Shown here piece after piece: positions 1-9,242 of a stretch of 64,000 bases of DNA. How positions within the stretch are numbered: the stretch's first letter is position 1; each line of letters opens with the position of its first letter. A model generated the notes under the pieces. It made no database searches. It saw nothing but the letters and a program-made list of their open reading frames with translations, and had not been told where the DNA came from. This DNA comes from Sulfurimonas xiamenensis. Its GTDB lineage: Bacteria; Campylobacterota; Campylobacteria; Campylobacterales; Sulfurimonadaceae. The stretch spans positions 1,612,001 to 1,676,000 of the forward strand of contig NZ_CP041166.1 of the NCBI RefSeq assembly GCF_009258045.1, written 5' to 3'. Both the position numbers and the translations under genes were made by a program.

Positions 1-544
1 CTTTTTTTGAACTCTTCTCAACTGCGACAGACTCTCCAGTCAAAGGCGCTTCTTGTGCACTAAATCCGTGTGCTTCAAGCAATCTTATATCTGCTAAAAC
101 TCTATCGCCTGGCTTCATAAATACTATATCGCCAATAACTAAAGATTGACTGTCTATCTTTTGTTTACTCCCATCTCGAAGAACTGTTGCTTGAAATGCC
201 AACATCTTTTTTATAGCATCCATCGCATTTTGGGCTCTGTTTTCTTGAATAAAGCCGATAATGGCATTGATGACAACTACACCCAAAATAACAACTGTAT
301 CTATTGTGTGATCAAGCAGAGCCGTAACAACTGCAGCAGCGAGCAGTACATAGATCAAAAGATTGTTAAACTGCATTAAAAAACGAACGATAAGACTCTT
401 TTTTTTCTCTTCTTGAAGCTTATTGGGTCCATATTTTTTGAGTCTTGCCTCAGCCTCTTCACTGCTCAAGCCATCTTCTGAACTGTTAAGTTTATTTAAG
501 ACATCATTTTGATCTAAACTATGCCAGTTATTGATATTTTGCAT
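1..544 (-). CDS. P-type cation-transporting ATPase, N-terminal part
   Basis: Partial gene running off the left edge; about 180 N-terminal residues are visible. They hold the short cation-ATPase N-terminal domain, two membrane helices (about residues 60-100) and the start of the actuator domain with the TGES phosphatase motif (APLTGES). The layout fits the P-type II (Ca2+/Na+-ATPase-like) family, which moves cations across the inner membrane by ATP hydrolysis. Two adjacent ATG codons exist at 547 and 544; a GGAG six bases before 544 favours 544. It lies 23 bp downstream of the VWA gene on the same strand. The ion cannot be decided from this part. Confidence 0.85.
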   Translation of the reverse strand, partial: MQNINNWHSLDQNDVLNKLNSSEDGLSSEEAEARLKKYGPNKLQEEKKKSLIVRFLMQFNNLLIYVLLAAAVVTALLDHTIDTVVILGVVVINAIIGFIQENRAQNAMDAIKKMLAFQATVLRDGSKQKIDSQSLVIGDIVFMKPGDRVLADIRLLEAHGFSAQEAPLTGESVAVEKSSKK

Positions 545-567
545 CATAAACTCCAAATTTTTATAAG

Positions 568-1677
568 CTATTCTAATATAATCACTGCACCAAAAGGAGT
601 ATACACCTCTTTTGGCACTATCCACTTTACTTCATAGTTTGGTTCATTATTTGGAAAAATTCCGTCTAAATCCGTAAAATACAAAAGCAGTTTTACATCT
701 TCTAGTTCATTCTCTATAAATTCAAAAACAGGCCTAAAATCTGTGCCGCCTCCGCCTTTTAAATTCAATTCCAAATTATCGCCACTGTAAAAAGTAGTAT
801 GTGAGTGAATCTTATTATCACAAACCAACAAATCTATCTGATAATTTGGAATTATATTCATCAAAAAGTTTAACTCATTTAAAAACTCATTTAAAAGCTT
901 CTCATCAACCGATCCTGAACTGTCAACCGCTACAACGAGCTTAAATCTCTGACTAATGCATGAGGGCAAGTAGATACCAAGATGAAGAAATTTTTTGCTT
1001 GGAGGCAGAAGAGTATAGTCATCTTTATGAAATCTCTCAAGAGCAACTCTTAATTCATTACGCCAATCTATTTTACCCTCAGAGGCAATGGTAAAAAATC
1101 TTCTTATTCCAACAGGTATCTCCCCGCTTTTTGCCTCATCTTCAAGTTTTGCTTTTGCAAACTCTTCGAAGAGCTGTTCACTCAAAGTATCCGTCTTTTG
1201 CGGAGTGTTTTGTTCCCTCTGATTATTTTTCTTCTCATCTGTATCATCTGCTTCATACTCTAACTCATCTCGGAGGATATCCTCTTTTAGTTCTGCATAA
1301 ATCTCCTCGGCATACATACCGCTAAATCTCTTTGAGTAGTGAGCTTCATCGGGACGCTCTAAGCCGTTTTCGACCAACATATCATTAATAGCATAATCTG
1401 TTGCCAACTGCCATAACCAACCACTTCTACGATTTTTTCTGGATTCATAGGCAAGTGAAGCATGCATTGCTCCATTTGCAAAAACAAATTCCATCTGGCT
1501 GCTTTCTAACCTTTCTAAAAAATCGCTGTTATACTCAAGCTTTATGCCATTGCTTTTAAAGCTTTGTATGTCATCGTTTTGAATTAACTCGAGTTTTGCG
1601 GCAAGTGAACCGAAAAAAGGATAATTTACTAAAAGTTTAGATTTTGCTTGAGAAATTTTGTCTTGAATGTTTGACAT
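568..1677 (-). CDS. VWA-like protein with degenerate metallopeptidase domain (DUF2201 type)
   Basis: 369 residues. Residues about 20-210 resemble the putative metallopeptidase domain of DUF2201 proteins, and about 245-369 form a VWA-like domain with a DSSGS MIDAS motif at 252-256 and GGGGTDF further on. The expected HExxH zinc motif reads NGAMH at residues 68-72, and the usual third histidine is Tyr77, so the protease site looks dead; the following W..A.DYAIND segment is kept. Proteins of this type pair with MoxR AAA ATPases as metal-insertion or folding factors. The MoxR gene lies 650 bp upstream on the same strand, with a ferritin-like gene between. The substrate is unknown. Confidence 0.8.
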   Translation of the reverse strand: MSNIQDKISQAKSKLLVNYPFFGSLAAKLELIQNDDIQSFKSNGIKLEYNSDFLERLESSQMEFVFANGAMHASLAYESRKNRRSGWLWQLATDYAINDMLVENGLERPDEAHYSKRFSGMYAEEIYAELKEDILRDELEYEADDTDEKKNNQREQNTPQKTDTLSEQLFEEFAKAKLEDEAKSGEIPVGIRRFFTIASEGKIDWRNELRVALERFHKDDYTLLPPSKKFLHLGIYLPSCISQRFKLVVAVDSSGSVDEKLLNEFLNELNFLMNIIPNYQIDLLVCDNKIHSHTTFYSGDNLELNLKGGGGTDFRPVFEFIENELEDVKLLLYFTDLDGIFPNNEPNYEVKWIVPKEVYTPFGAVIILE

Positions 1678-1737
1678 AATAGGGAGGTCTCTTTTTCTAT
1701 TTTTTACATCAAAGAGAGAATCCCTTTGATATAAAGA

Positions 1738-2256
1738 TTACTTTTTAAGGCTCTTTTTAAGATCCCCTACAAATTCTGTAATATCATCATGAAGTGCTTG
1801 AAGATCCTCTTCATGTTCAACCTCATCAGCTAAGATTTGAGAAACAATATCATAAGTTACAATATCCTTATCTCTTGTTAAATCAACAATGCTCGAATAT
1901 GTGTTAATTGCACACTGCTCACCTTTAATAGCATCTTGTAAAATAGCCACAACATCAAAATCTTTTGGTTCTTCATAACCGCAGTTTGTCTTTTTCATCC
2001 ACTCTTTTGGATTAAGAAGCGGTGTTCCTCCAAGCTGAAGGATTCTATCTGCTACCATATTTGCATGTCTTAACTCATCTGCTGCGTGTTGGTCAAGCTC
2101 AGCTATGGCTGCATCTTTCATAATCCCTTTTACGACTTTACTCTCGATAAAGTATTGATAGTATGCCAACCACTCATCCGCATACGCCTTATTTAACAGT
2201 TTTATTATTTCAGAAACCTCAATACCTTTTATAATCGAATTACCTACTCTAGCCAT
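1738..2256 (-). CDS. Ferritin-like / DPS-like di-iron protein
   Basis: 172 residues forming a four-helix ferritin-like bundle. Di-iron ligands are visible as E28, E61 and H64 (DELRH), E113, and E145 and H148 (DEVEH), the pattern of a bacterioferritin-type ferroxidase centre. Two cysteines, C92 and C115, lie between and next to the ligand helices as in DPS-like thioferritins. The probable role is cytoplasmic iron oxidation/storage or peroxide protection. The RBS is AAGGAG in the leader. It sits between the MoxR and VWA genes with gaps of 72 and 60 bp, so it may be co-transcribed with them or have its own promoter. Confidence 0.8.
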   Translation of the reverse strand: MARVGNSIIKGIEVSEIIKLLNKAYADEWLAYYQYFIESKVVKGIMKDAAIAELDQHAADELRHANMVADRILQLGGTPLLNPKEWMKKTNCGYEEPKDFDVVAILQDAIKGEQCAINTYSSIVDLTRDKDIVTYDIVSQILADEVEHEEDLQALHDDITEFVGDLKKSLKK

Positions 2257-2328
2257 TACTAACTCCTTAAAAATTTATTTATTACTCGCCTATGTTACAG
2301 TTAAATTTATTAATTTTGTTTTAAAAAT

Positions 2329-3324
2329 CTAAGCTAAAAGATATGCAAACTTCTCAACCCACTCTTTAAAAACTTCTGAATGCTCCATTGTAATGCCGTT
2401 TCTTTGCAAATCTTGAACTATTATAACGGCAAACTCACTTTTTAATCCAAGAGTATACTTAAGTAAATTATCCAGTCTCTCATCACTGCTCTCTCTAAGA
2501 TATGCACTTACCAAACCAGTACTTAATGCATATAAAACATCAACCTCATCGCTGTATTCACCGCTTCCTGTTTTTAAAATAGTCTCTATATCAGGCAATC
2601 TCTTCATAACTTTTATAAATGCTAAAAAAGAGACGGCTACATCTCTGCCGACTGCGCCGCTAATAACATCTAAAAGTAATTCGGAAGATATTTTACTTTC
2701 AAGTATGCTATTTACATACTCCCAGCTTCTAGGCGTTGCAAAACTTTTTATATCGCTTTTTGCATCAAATGTGAACAAATGTTCATTTTTATAAGAGATG
2801 TAAGATATCACCCTTTCATCTACGCCGCTTTTATAGGCCCATAACCGCCAGTCTTCAACATCTACACTCATCTCAAAATGGACAAATCTGTTTGCAAGCG
2901 GACTTGGCATGCGATATGTTACCCCTCTATCCCCTTCTCGATTGCCTGCAGCTACTATTGCCCAGCCGTCAGGGAGTTCATACTCACCTACTTTTCTATC
3001 TAGTATAAGCTGATATGCGGAAGCCTGAACACTGGGAGCAGCAGAGTTTAGTTCATCTAAAAATAAAATTCCCTCTCCCTCTTTTGGCAGAAAAGCGGGA
3101 GGCGCCCAAAGTGCGGTATGAGACTCTTTATCGTAAAAGGGAATACCCTTAAGATCTGTAGGGTCCATAAGAGCAAGTCTTAGATCAATAAAACCTATTC
3201 CTCTGCTTTGAGCTATCTGTTTGACTATGGATGACTTTCCTATTCCCGGCGCACCCCATAAAAATGTCGGTACTTTCTGCTCTACCAAAGAGTTTATTGC
3301 GGTTGTCAAACTTGTTGCTTTCAT
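2329..3324 (-). CDS. MoxR-family AAA+ ATPase
   Basis: About 331 residues. The Walker A motif GAPGIGKS lies near residue 25 and Walker B ILFLDEL near residue 90, followed by an AAA sensor 1 region (IVAAGN) and an arginine-rich segment (MPSPLANRFVHFEM) typical of MoxR. MoxR ATPases act with VWA proteins to remodel or metallate target complexes, and a VWA partner is encoded just downstream. An ATG at 3333 is possible, but the ATG at 3324 overlaps the TGA of the preceding gene (ATGA), the usual sign of translational coupling, so I place the start there. Confidence 0.85.
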   Translation of the reverse strand: MKATSLTTAINSLVEQKVPTFLWGAPGIGKSSIVKQIAQSRGIGFIDLRLALMDPTDLKGIPFYDKESHTALWAPPAFLPKEGEGILFLDELNSAAPSVQASAYQLILDRKVGEYELPDGWAIVAAGNREGDRGVTYRMPSPLANRFVHFEMSVDVEDWRLWAYKSGVDERVISYISYKNEHLFTFDAKSDIKSFATPRSWEYVNSILESKISSELLLDVISGAVGRDVAVSFLAFIKVMKRLPDIETILKTGSGEYSDEVDVLYALSTGLVSAYLRESSDERLDNLLKYTLGLKSEFAVIIVQDLQRNGITMEHSEVFKEWVEKFAYLLA

Positions 3325-4493
3325 ACTTCCCATCCTATGTTTTCTTGTTGTATATGTCTACCAAATGAGGGGTTCTGCATCACAAAACGAGTATATCTTG
3401 AATCTAAATGCAGCTGATATAAAATCTCTACAGGAGTATTTTCATTTTTTGCTATCTCTTGGCAATACTGAGCATTTTTATATGCCTCTTTTAGTATATG
3501 TACCGGAGTTGATCTATTTTGATACAGAGCTGATTTTATACTCTTATTTTCAATCTTTAAAAGTTGTTCTAAAATCTTTTCATCTATATTGTCATTGAGT
3601 GCCAAAGCATATAATATCTCTTCATCACCGTATCCCAGTAACTTCTCTTGCATCTGCAGAGTTAAACTCTCATTGAGTGCTAATCCGGCTCTATGCTCTT
3701 TAAGGAGTTCAAAAAGCTCATCTGTTAGTTTTATGTTTTTCGCCACATTTGTCCCTAGTTTTTCATTTTTTGAAAACTCTTCGATTATGCTTTGTTTTAA
3801 ATTTTTATTTAAAGAGAGCGCTTGAAATACTTCAGGATTGCCGCTCTTGAAAAAAAACTCCTGCATCTCTTCATCACAACCAATATTCTTGGCAATCTCA
3901 AACTGAATTTTAGAATTATGTTTTATTGGTTCAAGCAGCGAAATAGCTCTTAAAAGCTGCGTGTCTGTTGTCTGAGAAACAAGATGCATAAAGCCCGTTG
4001 TCGCATACTGAACATTGTGGTTTCGCTCTATGTTTTTGTAAAAGCGCAAAATAATTGCCGCACTCACATCCCGGTTATCATCATTTTCAAAAAAATCTTC
4101 ACCACCCCATGAGTACATCTTTAAAAGTTTAAAAAACAGCTCATCGTCTATCATAGGATTTTGTATAAAACTTTTAAGTCTCTCTTTATTGCGGCTTAAT
4201 TTAAGACTCATTAAAAGAGTATTAGCATCTATGTGTTTTGCAAGCTCTTTTTCTAAAACATCAATAGAAACAAATTCAAGTTCTTTTGATTTTGCTTCAT
4301 AAAGTATATCGCTTCTATTTTGCTCATATGGCGTCATCATTTTACCATCAACGACCAAAGCAACATTTTCATCAAACTCTGTTACCAATTTAATTTTATG
4401 AAATTTTAACTGCGACTCAAACTCATCCATGCTAAAAGCGCGGCTTTTGCCAAAAAGCAGTATTGATCTATTTTGTAATTTTTTTAAATTCAT
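3321..4493 (-). CDS. BRCT-like plus LRV/HEAT-like repeat protein (hypothetical)
   Basis: About 390 residues from the ATG at 4493; an in-frame ATG at 4523 would lie almost on the transcription start. I do not recognise a named family. The first 90 residues (LQNRSILLFGKSRAF to VLEKEL) have the hydrophobic pattern of a BRCT fold. The rest is a run of about 25-residue helical units with a core like ALxxNxxxxxxxLxxLL (for example ALALNDNIDEKILEQLL and EIAKNENTPVEILYQL), resembling leucine-rich-repeat-variant proteins. It is coupled to the MoxR gene by an ATGA overlap, so a role as adaptor or substrate recogniser for the MoxR/VWA pair is a reasonable guess. Confidence 0.6.
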   Translation of the reverse strand: MNLKKLQNRSILLFGKSRAFSMDEFESQLKFHKIKLVTEFDENVALVVDGKMMTPYEQNRSDILYEAKSKELEFVSIDVLEKELAKHIDANTLLMSLKLSRNKERLKSFIQNPMIDDELFFKLLKMYSWGGEDFFENDDNRDVSAAIILRFYKNIERNHNVQYATTGFMHLVSQTTDTQLLRAISLLEPIKHNSKIQFEIAKNIGCDEEMQEFFFKSGNPEVFQALSLNKNLKQSIIEEFSKNEKLGTNVAKNIKLTDELFELLKEHRAGLALNESLTLQMQEKLLGYGDEEILYALALNDNIDEKILEQLLKIENKSIKSALYQNRSTPVHILKEAYKNAQYCQEIAKNENTPVEILYQLHLDSRYTRFVMQNPSFGRHIQQENIGWEV

Positions 4494-4527
4494 AAAAAAG
4501 ATTATAGCATTGGTTGTACTCATTTGG

Positions 4528-4533
4528 TATAAT
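4528..4533 (+). promoter_or_regulatory. Promoter -10 box of nhaA
   Basis: TATAAT preceded by TTTGG, 24 bp before the nhaA ATG, with AAAGGA as the RBS at 4547-4552. The hexamer sits in a small palindrome (GGTATTATACC on the other strand), so the same spot could also serve the divergent MoxR-linked operon. Confidence 0.6.
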
Positions 4534-4557
4534 ACCGCGTCAAATTAAAGGATTTTT

Positions 4558-5907
4558 ATGAAGAAATTATATGCACCATGGGAAAAAGCATTTGAAAAAG
4601 TAGCCACCCCTTTTGAGAGATTTTTACATGCTCAAACCACAACAGGTTTGATACTTGTCTTTACTACAATTATTGCTCTTGTCCTTGCCAATTCACCGCT
4701 GGCAGAACAATATTTACATATTTTTCATTCAAATATAGATATTTATATAAACAAACTGGGCATCTCCATGAGTATACATCACTGGATAAATGATGGACTT
4801 ATGGCAATGTTTTTCTTTGTAATAGGTTTAGAGATAAAAAGAAATATTTTAGTGGGAGAACTCTCAGATATAAAAGTTGCTATGCTGCCGATTATTTCAG
4901 CCCTTGGCGGTATGATTATGCCTGCTCTTATATATTATAGCCTCAATTTTGATAGTGCAGGAGCTCATGGGTGGGGAATACCCATGGCAACAGATATCGC
5001 TTTTGCTATTAGTGCCTTGGTTCTTCTAAAAAACAGAGTTTCTACAGCTCTTGTAACCTTTTTGGTAGCTCTTGCAATTGTTGATGACCTTGGTGCAGTT
5101 GTTGTTATTGCACTCTTTTACACAGAACAAATTCATATGGTTTATCTTGGACTTGCTTTCGCATCGCTTTTTGTTATGATAATGTTTAACCGTTTTGGTA
5201 TTCATGCGGTAATTCCATATTTTACAGTCGGTCTTATAATGTGGTTTTTTATGCTTGAGTCTGGAGTACATGCAACGATAGCTGGTGTTATTGCTGCTAT
5301 GGCAATTCCTTCAAGACCAAAATATGCTCCAGTTAATTTTGCAACCCACATCAAAAATCAAGTTGATGAGTATAACAGCTATCCTCTTCAAGAAGATTAT
5401 AGACTACATGAAAATCAAAAAGCAATCCTTGACAACATAAAAAAGAGAATAACTGCATTAAGTTCACCGGCTTCAAGACTTGAAGAGTCAATGCATCTTC
5501 CTGTAAGTTTGATTGTTATTCCGCTTTTTGCACTTGCAAATGCCGGTGTCTCAATCGATTTTTCTTCAGCTGCCACTGAAATTGCAAATCCTGTATCTTT
5601 TGGAATAATTGCAGGTCTTGTTATAGGAAAAGTTTTAGGAATAGCCGGTTTCGCATTACTGAGCATAAAAATGGGCATTGCAAAACTTCCTCACAACAGC
5701 AATATAAGTCAGCTTTTTGGAGTTTCACTTCTTGGAGGTATCGGTTTTACTATGTCTATATTTATAGCTGAATTGGCATTTGTCGGAAATAGCGAGCTTA
5801 TCTTTCAAGCAAAAATCGGAATATTAGCAGCTTCATTAACTGCCGGAATATTAGGATTTGTCTGGCTTAGATTTATAGCAAAAAAACCAGAGCCTCATCT
5901 TGTTTAA
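4558..5907 (+). CDS. nhaA: Na+/H+ antiporter NhaA
   Basis: 449-residue inner-membrane antiporter that expels Na+ in exchange for protons. The adjacent catalytic aspartates are seen in AIVDDLGAVVV, and the upstream conserved Asp in ATDIAFAI. About 12 membrane segments are predicted. It is longer than the Escherichia coli protein because of a hydrophilic insert of about 60 residues (roughly 245-310, SRPKYAPV to RLEESMHLP) between the two membrane halves. The RBS is AAAGGA, six bases from ATG. It is followed after 13 bp by a multihaem cytochrome gene on the same strand. Confidence 0.95.
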   Translation: MKKLYAPWEKAFEKVATPFERFLHAQTTTGLILVFTTIIALVLANSPLAEQYLHIFHSNIDIYINKLGISMSIHHWINDGLMAMFFFVIGLEIKRNILVGELSDIKVAMLPIISALGGMIMPALIYYSLNFDSAGAHGWGIPMATDIAFAISALVLLKNRVSTALVTFLVALAIVDDLGAVVVIALFYTEQIHMVYLGLAFASLFVMIMFNRFGIHAVIPYFTVGLIMWFFMLESGVHATIAGVIAAMAIPSRPKYAPVNFATHIKNQVDEYNSYPLQEDYRLHENQKAILDNIKKRITALSSPASRLEESMHLPVSLIVIPLFALANAGVSIDFSSAATEIANPVSFGIIAGLVIGKVLGIAGFALLSIKMGIAKLPHNSNISQLFGVSLLGGIGFTMSIFIAELAFVGNSELIFQAKIGILAASLTAGILGFVWLRFIAKKPEPHLV

Positions 5908-5920
5908 TAGACATTACAAT

Positions 5921-7063
5921 ATGAGCCTGCTTAGTATATATAAAGATGTATCTATAAAAAAGATATCTCTACTTTTATTTTTATCTTTGTCTCTATTTGC
6001 AAATGACGGCGTGCATAAGTTTGCTTCAAGCAAAGAGTGCAAAGAGTGTCACCCTAAAATTTATAATGAATATTACGGTTCTATGCATGCAAATGCAACG
6101 CCGGATAAAGACCCGATTCATAAAGCTGTGTGGGATAAACATCCACATAAGAATAAACTTGAACAATACTCTTGCGGGAAATGCCACTCTCCGGCTGCTA
6201 ACAATCTAGACAAGATGATAACAAAAGGGCAAAAAGCTCTGCCCGATACTCAGAATGAAACACATCAAGAAGCTATTAGCTGTGCATATTGTCATCGTAT
6301 TCAAAGCATAGAGAAGCATAAACTAAACAATACAAATATAATAAGTAAAACTTCAAAAAAATATTACAGCTCCCAAAAAAGTTCTCTTGAGTCACCATAT
6401 CACAAAACAATAACACAAAACAATCAACATTTTGCTGACGGAAATGTCTGCGTAGGATGCCATTCTCACAACCTTAACAAACATGGCTTAAATCTCTGCT
6501 CCACAAATATTAATGATGAGATGAGTCAGGCAAACTGTGTAAGTTGTCATATGCCAAAAGTAAATGGCAGCGTTTCATCCATCAATGAGACAAAAATGCA
6601 CTCTTTTCACGGTTTTGCAGGAGCTCACTATAAATCAGAAATGCTTAGCAAATATGTTGATATCTCTATTCTTAAAAACATTGACCATTTTATAGTAAAT
6701 ATTGACAATCGCTCTTCTCATGCACTTCTTCTTCATCCTATGCGCTTAGCAGTTTTAAAAATAGCTGTTATTAGAGACGGCAAAACAGTAGAACTTGAAG
6801 AAGAGACTTTTGTAAGAGTTATAGGCAAAGACGGCAAACCTGCAATGCCGTGGCTAGCAGATACCACATTAGTAGACACCATGATTCAGGCAAATGAAAA
6901 AAGAGCAGTTAAAAGAGATTTTAAACTTCAAAAAGGTGATAGAGTTGATGTGATATTAGGCTGGTTTTTAGTACATCCAGAATCTCTTAAATCCCTTGGT
7001 CTTGAAAACCAAGAGGTTGCAAAAGAGTTTCACCTCTTTAAAAAAGAGAGTTTTAACTTTTAA
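5921..7063 (+). CDS. Periplasmic pentahaem c-type cytochrome
   Basis: About 380 residues with an N-terminal export signal (ISLLLFLSLSLFAND). Five CxxCH haem sites are visible: CKECH, CGKCH, CAYCH, CVGCH and CVSCH, all in the first 220 residues. The C-terminal 150 residues lack haem motifs and look beta-rich (FIVNIDNRSSHALLLHP). The layout recalls the cytochrome c554-type multihaem fold, but I cannot assign an electron partner. The reading frame can open at a TTG at 5900 that overlaps nhaA; the ATG at 5921 keeps the whole signal peptide and is preferred, although neither start has a clear RBS. Confidence 0.8.
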   Translation: MSLLSIYKDVSIKKISLLLFLSLSLFANDGVHKFASSKECKECHPKIYNEYYGSMHANATPDKDPIHKAVWDKHPHKNKLEQYSCGKCHSPAANNLDKMITKGQKALPDTQNETHQEAISCAYCHRIQSIEKHKLNNTNIISKTSKKYYSSQKSSLESPYHKTITQNNQHFADGNVCVGCHSHNLNKHGLNLCSTNINDEMSQANCVSCHMPKVNGSVSSINETKMHSFHGFAGAHYKSEMLSKYVDISILKNIDHFIVNIDNRSSHALLLHPMRLAVLKIAVIRDGKTVELEEETFVRVIGKDGKPAMPWLADTTLVDTMIQANEKRAVKRDFKLQKGDRVDVILGWFLVHPESLKSLGLENQEVAKEFHLFKKESFNF

Positions 7064-7077
7064 AACCATAAAAAATT

Positions 7078-8112
7078 TTAATATTTTTTTATAAGAATTA
7101 TCTTACATCCGTTAAATTCAAAATCAAGTTCATTAGAGGGCTCTTTGTAAAGCAAAGGGCTGTCTAAATCTATATATTTTATAACATCTCTATAGGCAAG
7201 AGCTAAATGCAGCGCCATATTTATAGAGTATGGCCCCTCAAGCATTGAACCGAGCATACATTTAACACCGCTCTGCCTTGCATACTCCAAAATCTCTATA
7301 GCTTTTGTAACCCCGCCGCACTTCATAAACTTTATGTTTATCATATCGGCACTCTTTGACTCTAAAACTTTTTTTGCATCTTCTAAAGTAAAAACCGCTT
7401 CATCTGCAAGTATAGGAATATGTGAAAGCTCCGTAATTTTTTTTAAACTCTCTAAATCACTTGCAATAACAGGCTGTTCTATAAGCTCTATTTTTAAATC
7501 AAGCATATTGTTTATAAACAATGTTGCCTTTTCAAGATTCCAAGCTTGATTTGCATCGACTAAAATCTCGACAGATGGAAGTTCTTTTGCTATTTTTCTT
7601 ACGATATCTATAGCATGCAAAACATCACTTCCAACCTTTACTTTAAGCATCTCCATCTTATTGCTATACGCCTTTTTTGAATCACAAAGCATCTCTTCTG
7701 CACTATTGAGACTCACGGTTACATCTGTTTTTAAAAAAGTTAAATCTTTTGCAGCAAAGTACTCATACAGTGCTTTTTTCTGCTCCTGTGCCAAAAGATG
7801 CACAAATGCAATATCAAGAGAAGCTTTTGCGCTTGAACCAATTTCAGATATCGTATGAAGCTTATCTAAAGCTTCACTGCATGTAAGATGCAAAAACAGC
7901 TCTTTAACACTGCCGATGGAACCTAAAATAGTCTCTATGTCTTCGCCCGTTATCGCTTTCGTAGCGGACGCTTCACCTATGCCGATATGACCGTTTTCAT
8001 CTTCAACATATACTCTTACAAATTCTACATTTGAAGTCTCTCGCAGAGCAGTTTTGAATGGGGTTTTTAGCGCAATCTTTTTTACTTCTGCACTTATTTT
8101 TGTTATTTTCAT
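7078..8112 (-). CDS. Dipeptide epimerase (L-Ala-D/L-Glu epimerase type)
   Basis: 344-residue enolase-superfamily enzyme. Seen in order: the capping domain; the catalytic lysine pair in LKVKVG; metal ligands Asp (VDANQAW), Glu (LIEQPV) and Asp (ILADEAV); and the second catalytic lysine in NIKFMKCGG. The family epimerises L-Ala-D-Glu to L-Ala-L-Glu during murein peptide recycling. The neighbouring membrane protein and amidase genes, joined by short overlaps, support that role. It converges on the cytochrome gene with 14 bp between. Other dipeptide substrates cannot be excluded. Confidence 0.88.
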   Translation of the reverse strand: MKITKISAEVKKIALKTPFKTALRETSNVEFVRVYVEDENGHIGIGEASATKAITGEDIETILGSIGSVKELFLHLTCSEALDKLHTISEIGSSAKASLDIAFVHLLAQEQKKALYEYFAAKDLTFLKTDVTVSLNSAEEMLCDSKKAYSNKMEMLKVKVGSDVLHAIDIVRKIAKELPSVEILVDANQAWNLEKATLFINNMLDLKIELIEQPVIASDLESLKKITELSHIPILADEAVFTLEDAKKVLESKSADMINIKFMKCGGVTKAIEILEYARQSGVKCMLGSMLEGPYSINMALHLALAYRDVIKYIDLDSPLLYKEPSNELDFEFNGCKIILIKKY

Positions 8113-9242
8113 TTTGCAAGCTCCATTAAAATTTTTCCAATCAACAATCCGCCGAAAGTTCCGACAAGATACCCCATTACCGCCATAAGCACGCCTACGC
8201 CCACAAGCGCTTTATTGTAGGTCGCCGCTAGTATTGAAGCCGAAGCTACGCCGCCTATGTTTGATAGTGAGGCTATGGCAATGCTAAAGAGATCAAGCTT
8301 GAATATTTTTGCTCCCACTACCATGATGATGGCATGAATGAGCAATATACAAAACCCTGCAATGACCAGAGCGCCCACGCCGCTAAAGTTCTCAAACACC
8401 GCTTTTGAGCCTATAAGCGCTATTAGCATATAGAGCATCGAGGTTGCAACTTCGCTTGAGCCGTTTAGCTCTTTTAACTTTGTAAACGAACCTAGAACGC
8501 CAAGCAGAGTTGCAATCACAACAGTAGTTGTAGTATAGTTCAAAAGCACAAATCCGCTTGAGGCGATAAGATTCACCGCAAATGCGACGACAATAGACAA
8601 AAGTATCAAAAACCAGTATCTCTTTGCTCCGATGGTGCATGCGCACCCTATTTCACTCAGTTTTGCCATCTGTTCATGAGAAGAGGTAAAAGTGTTGAAC
8701 ATGTGGGCAAAAGGGGTCAAAAATAGCAGAAACATTATCCAAACGGTATAGTTCACGCTATCTACTATAAGTGCGTAACCAAATGCCTCTTGGCTTACGC
8801 CAAGAGCCGAGCCGACGGCTACCATATTTGCCACTCCGCCCATCCAGCTCCCACTCAGTGCTCCAAAAGCCGACGCCGTCTCTATGTTAAAATCAAAAAC
8901 AAAAGAGATAAGTATAAACCCAAAAGAGAGCGAAAAGAGCGCCAATATATACGCCACAAGAAGCGGTTTTCCTAGTTTAAAAAAGTCTCTTATATCCACC
9001 TGCAGAAGCATCAAAAAGAGCATAGCGGGGAGAAGATTCTGTTTTGTATTACTATATACCGCATCTATCGCTTCATTTTTATCAAACACTCCAAACGATG
9101 CAAACGACATGCTAAAGATATATATCAGAACAAAAGAGGGAACAAACCTAAAAAATTTTGAAGCGCTCTTTTGCTCAACAAACGCAATAACTGCGGCAAG
9201 AAGCGCCAAAGAAAAGAGGTAGAGAAGAGACGAACTAATCAT
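8109..9242 (-). CDS. DUF819 family integral membrane protein (putative permease)
   Basis: 377 residues, almost entirely hydrophobic, about 10-11 membrane helices, with glycine-rich segments typical of DUF819 (GALSGSWMGGVANMVAVG and LSNIGGVASASI). The family is uncharacterised and often sits beside dipeptide epimerases. Here it overlaps the epimerase gene by 4 bp and the amidase gene by 8 bp, so it is probably translationally coupled to both. Import of murein-derived di- or tripeptides across the inner membrane is a context-based inference. Confidence 0.8.
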   Translation of the reverse strand: MISSSLLYLFSLALLAAVIAFVEQKSASKFFRFVPSFVLIYIFSMSFASFGVFDKNEAIDAVYSNTKQNLLPAMLFLMLLQVDIRDFFKLGKPLLVAYILALFSLSFGFILISFVFDFNIETASAFGALSGSWMGGVANMVAVGSALGVSQEAFGYALIVDSVNYTVWIMFLLFLTPFAHMFNTFTSSHEQMAKLSEIGCACTIGAKRYWFLILLSIVVAFAVNLIASSGFVLLNYTTTTVVIATLLGVLGSFTKLKELNGSSEVATSMLYMLIALIGSKAVFENFSGVGALVIAGFCILLIHAIIMVVGAKIFKLDLFSIAIASLSNIGGVASASILAATYNKALVGVGVLMAVMGYLVGTFGGLLIGKILMELAK

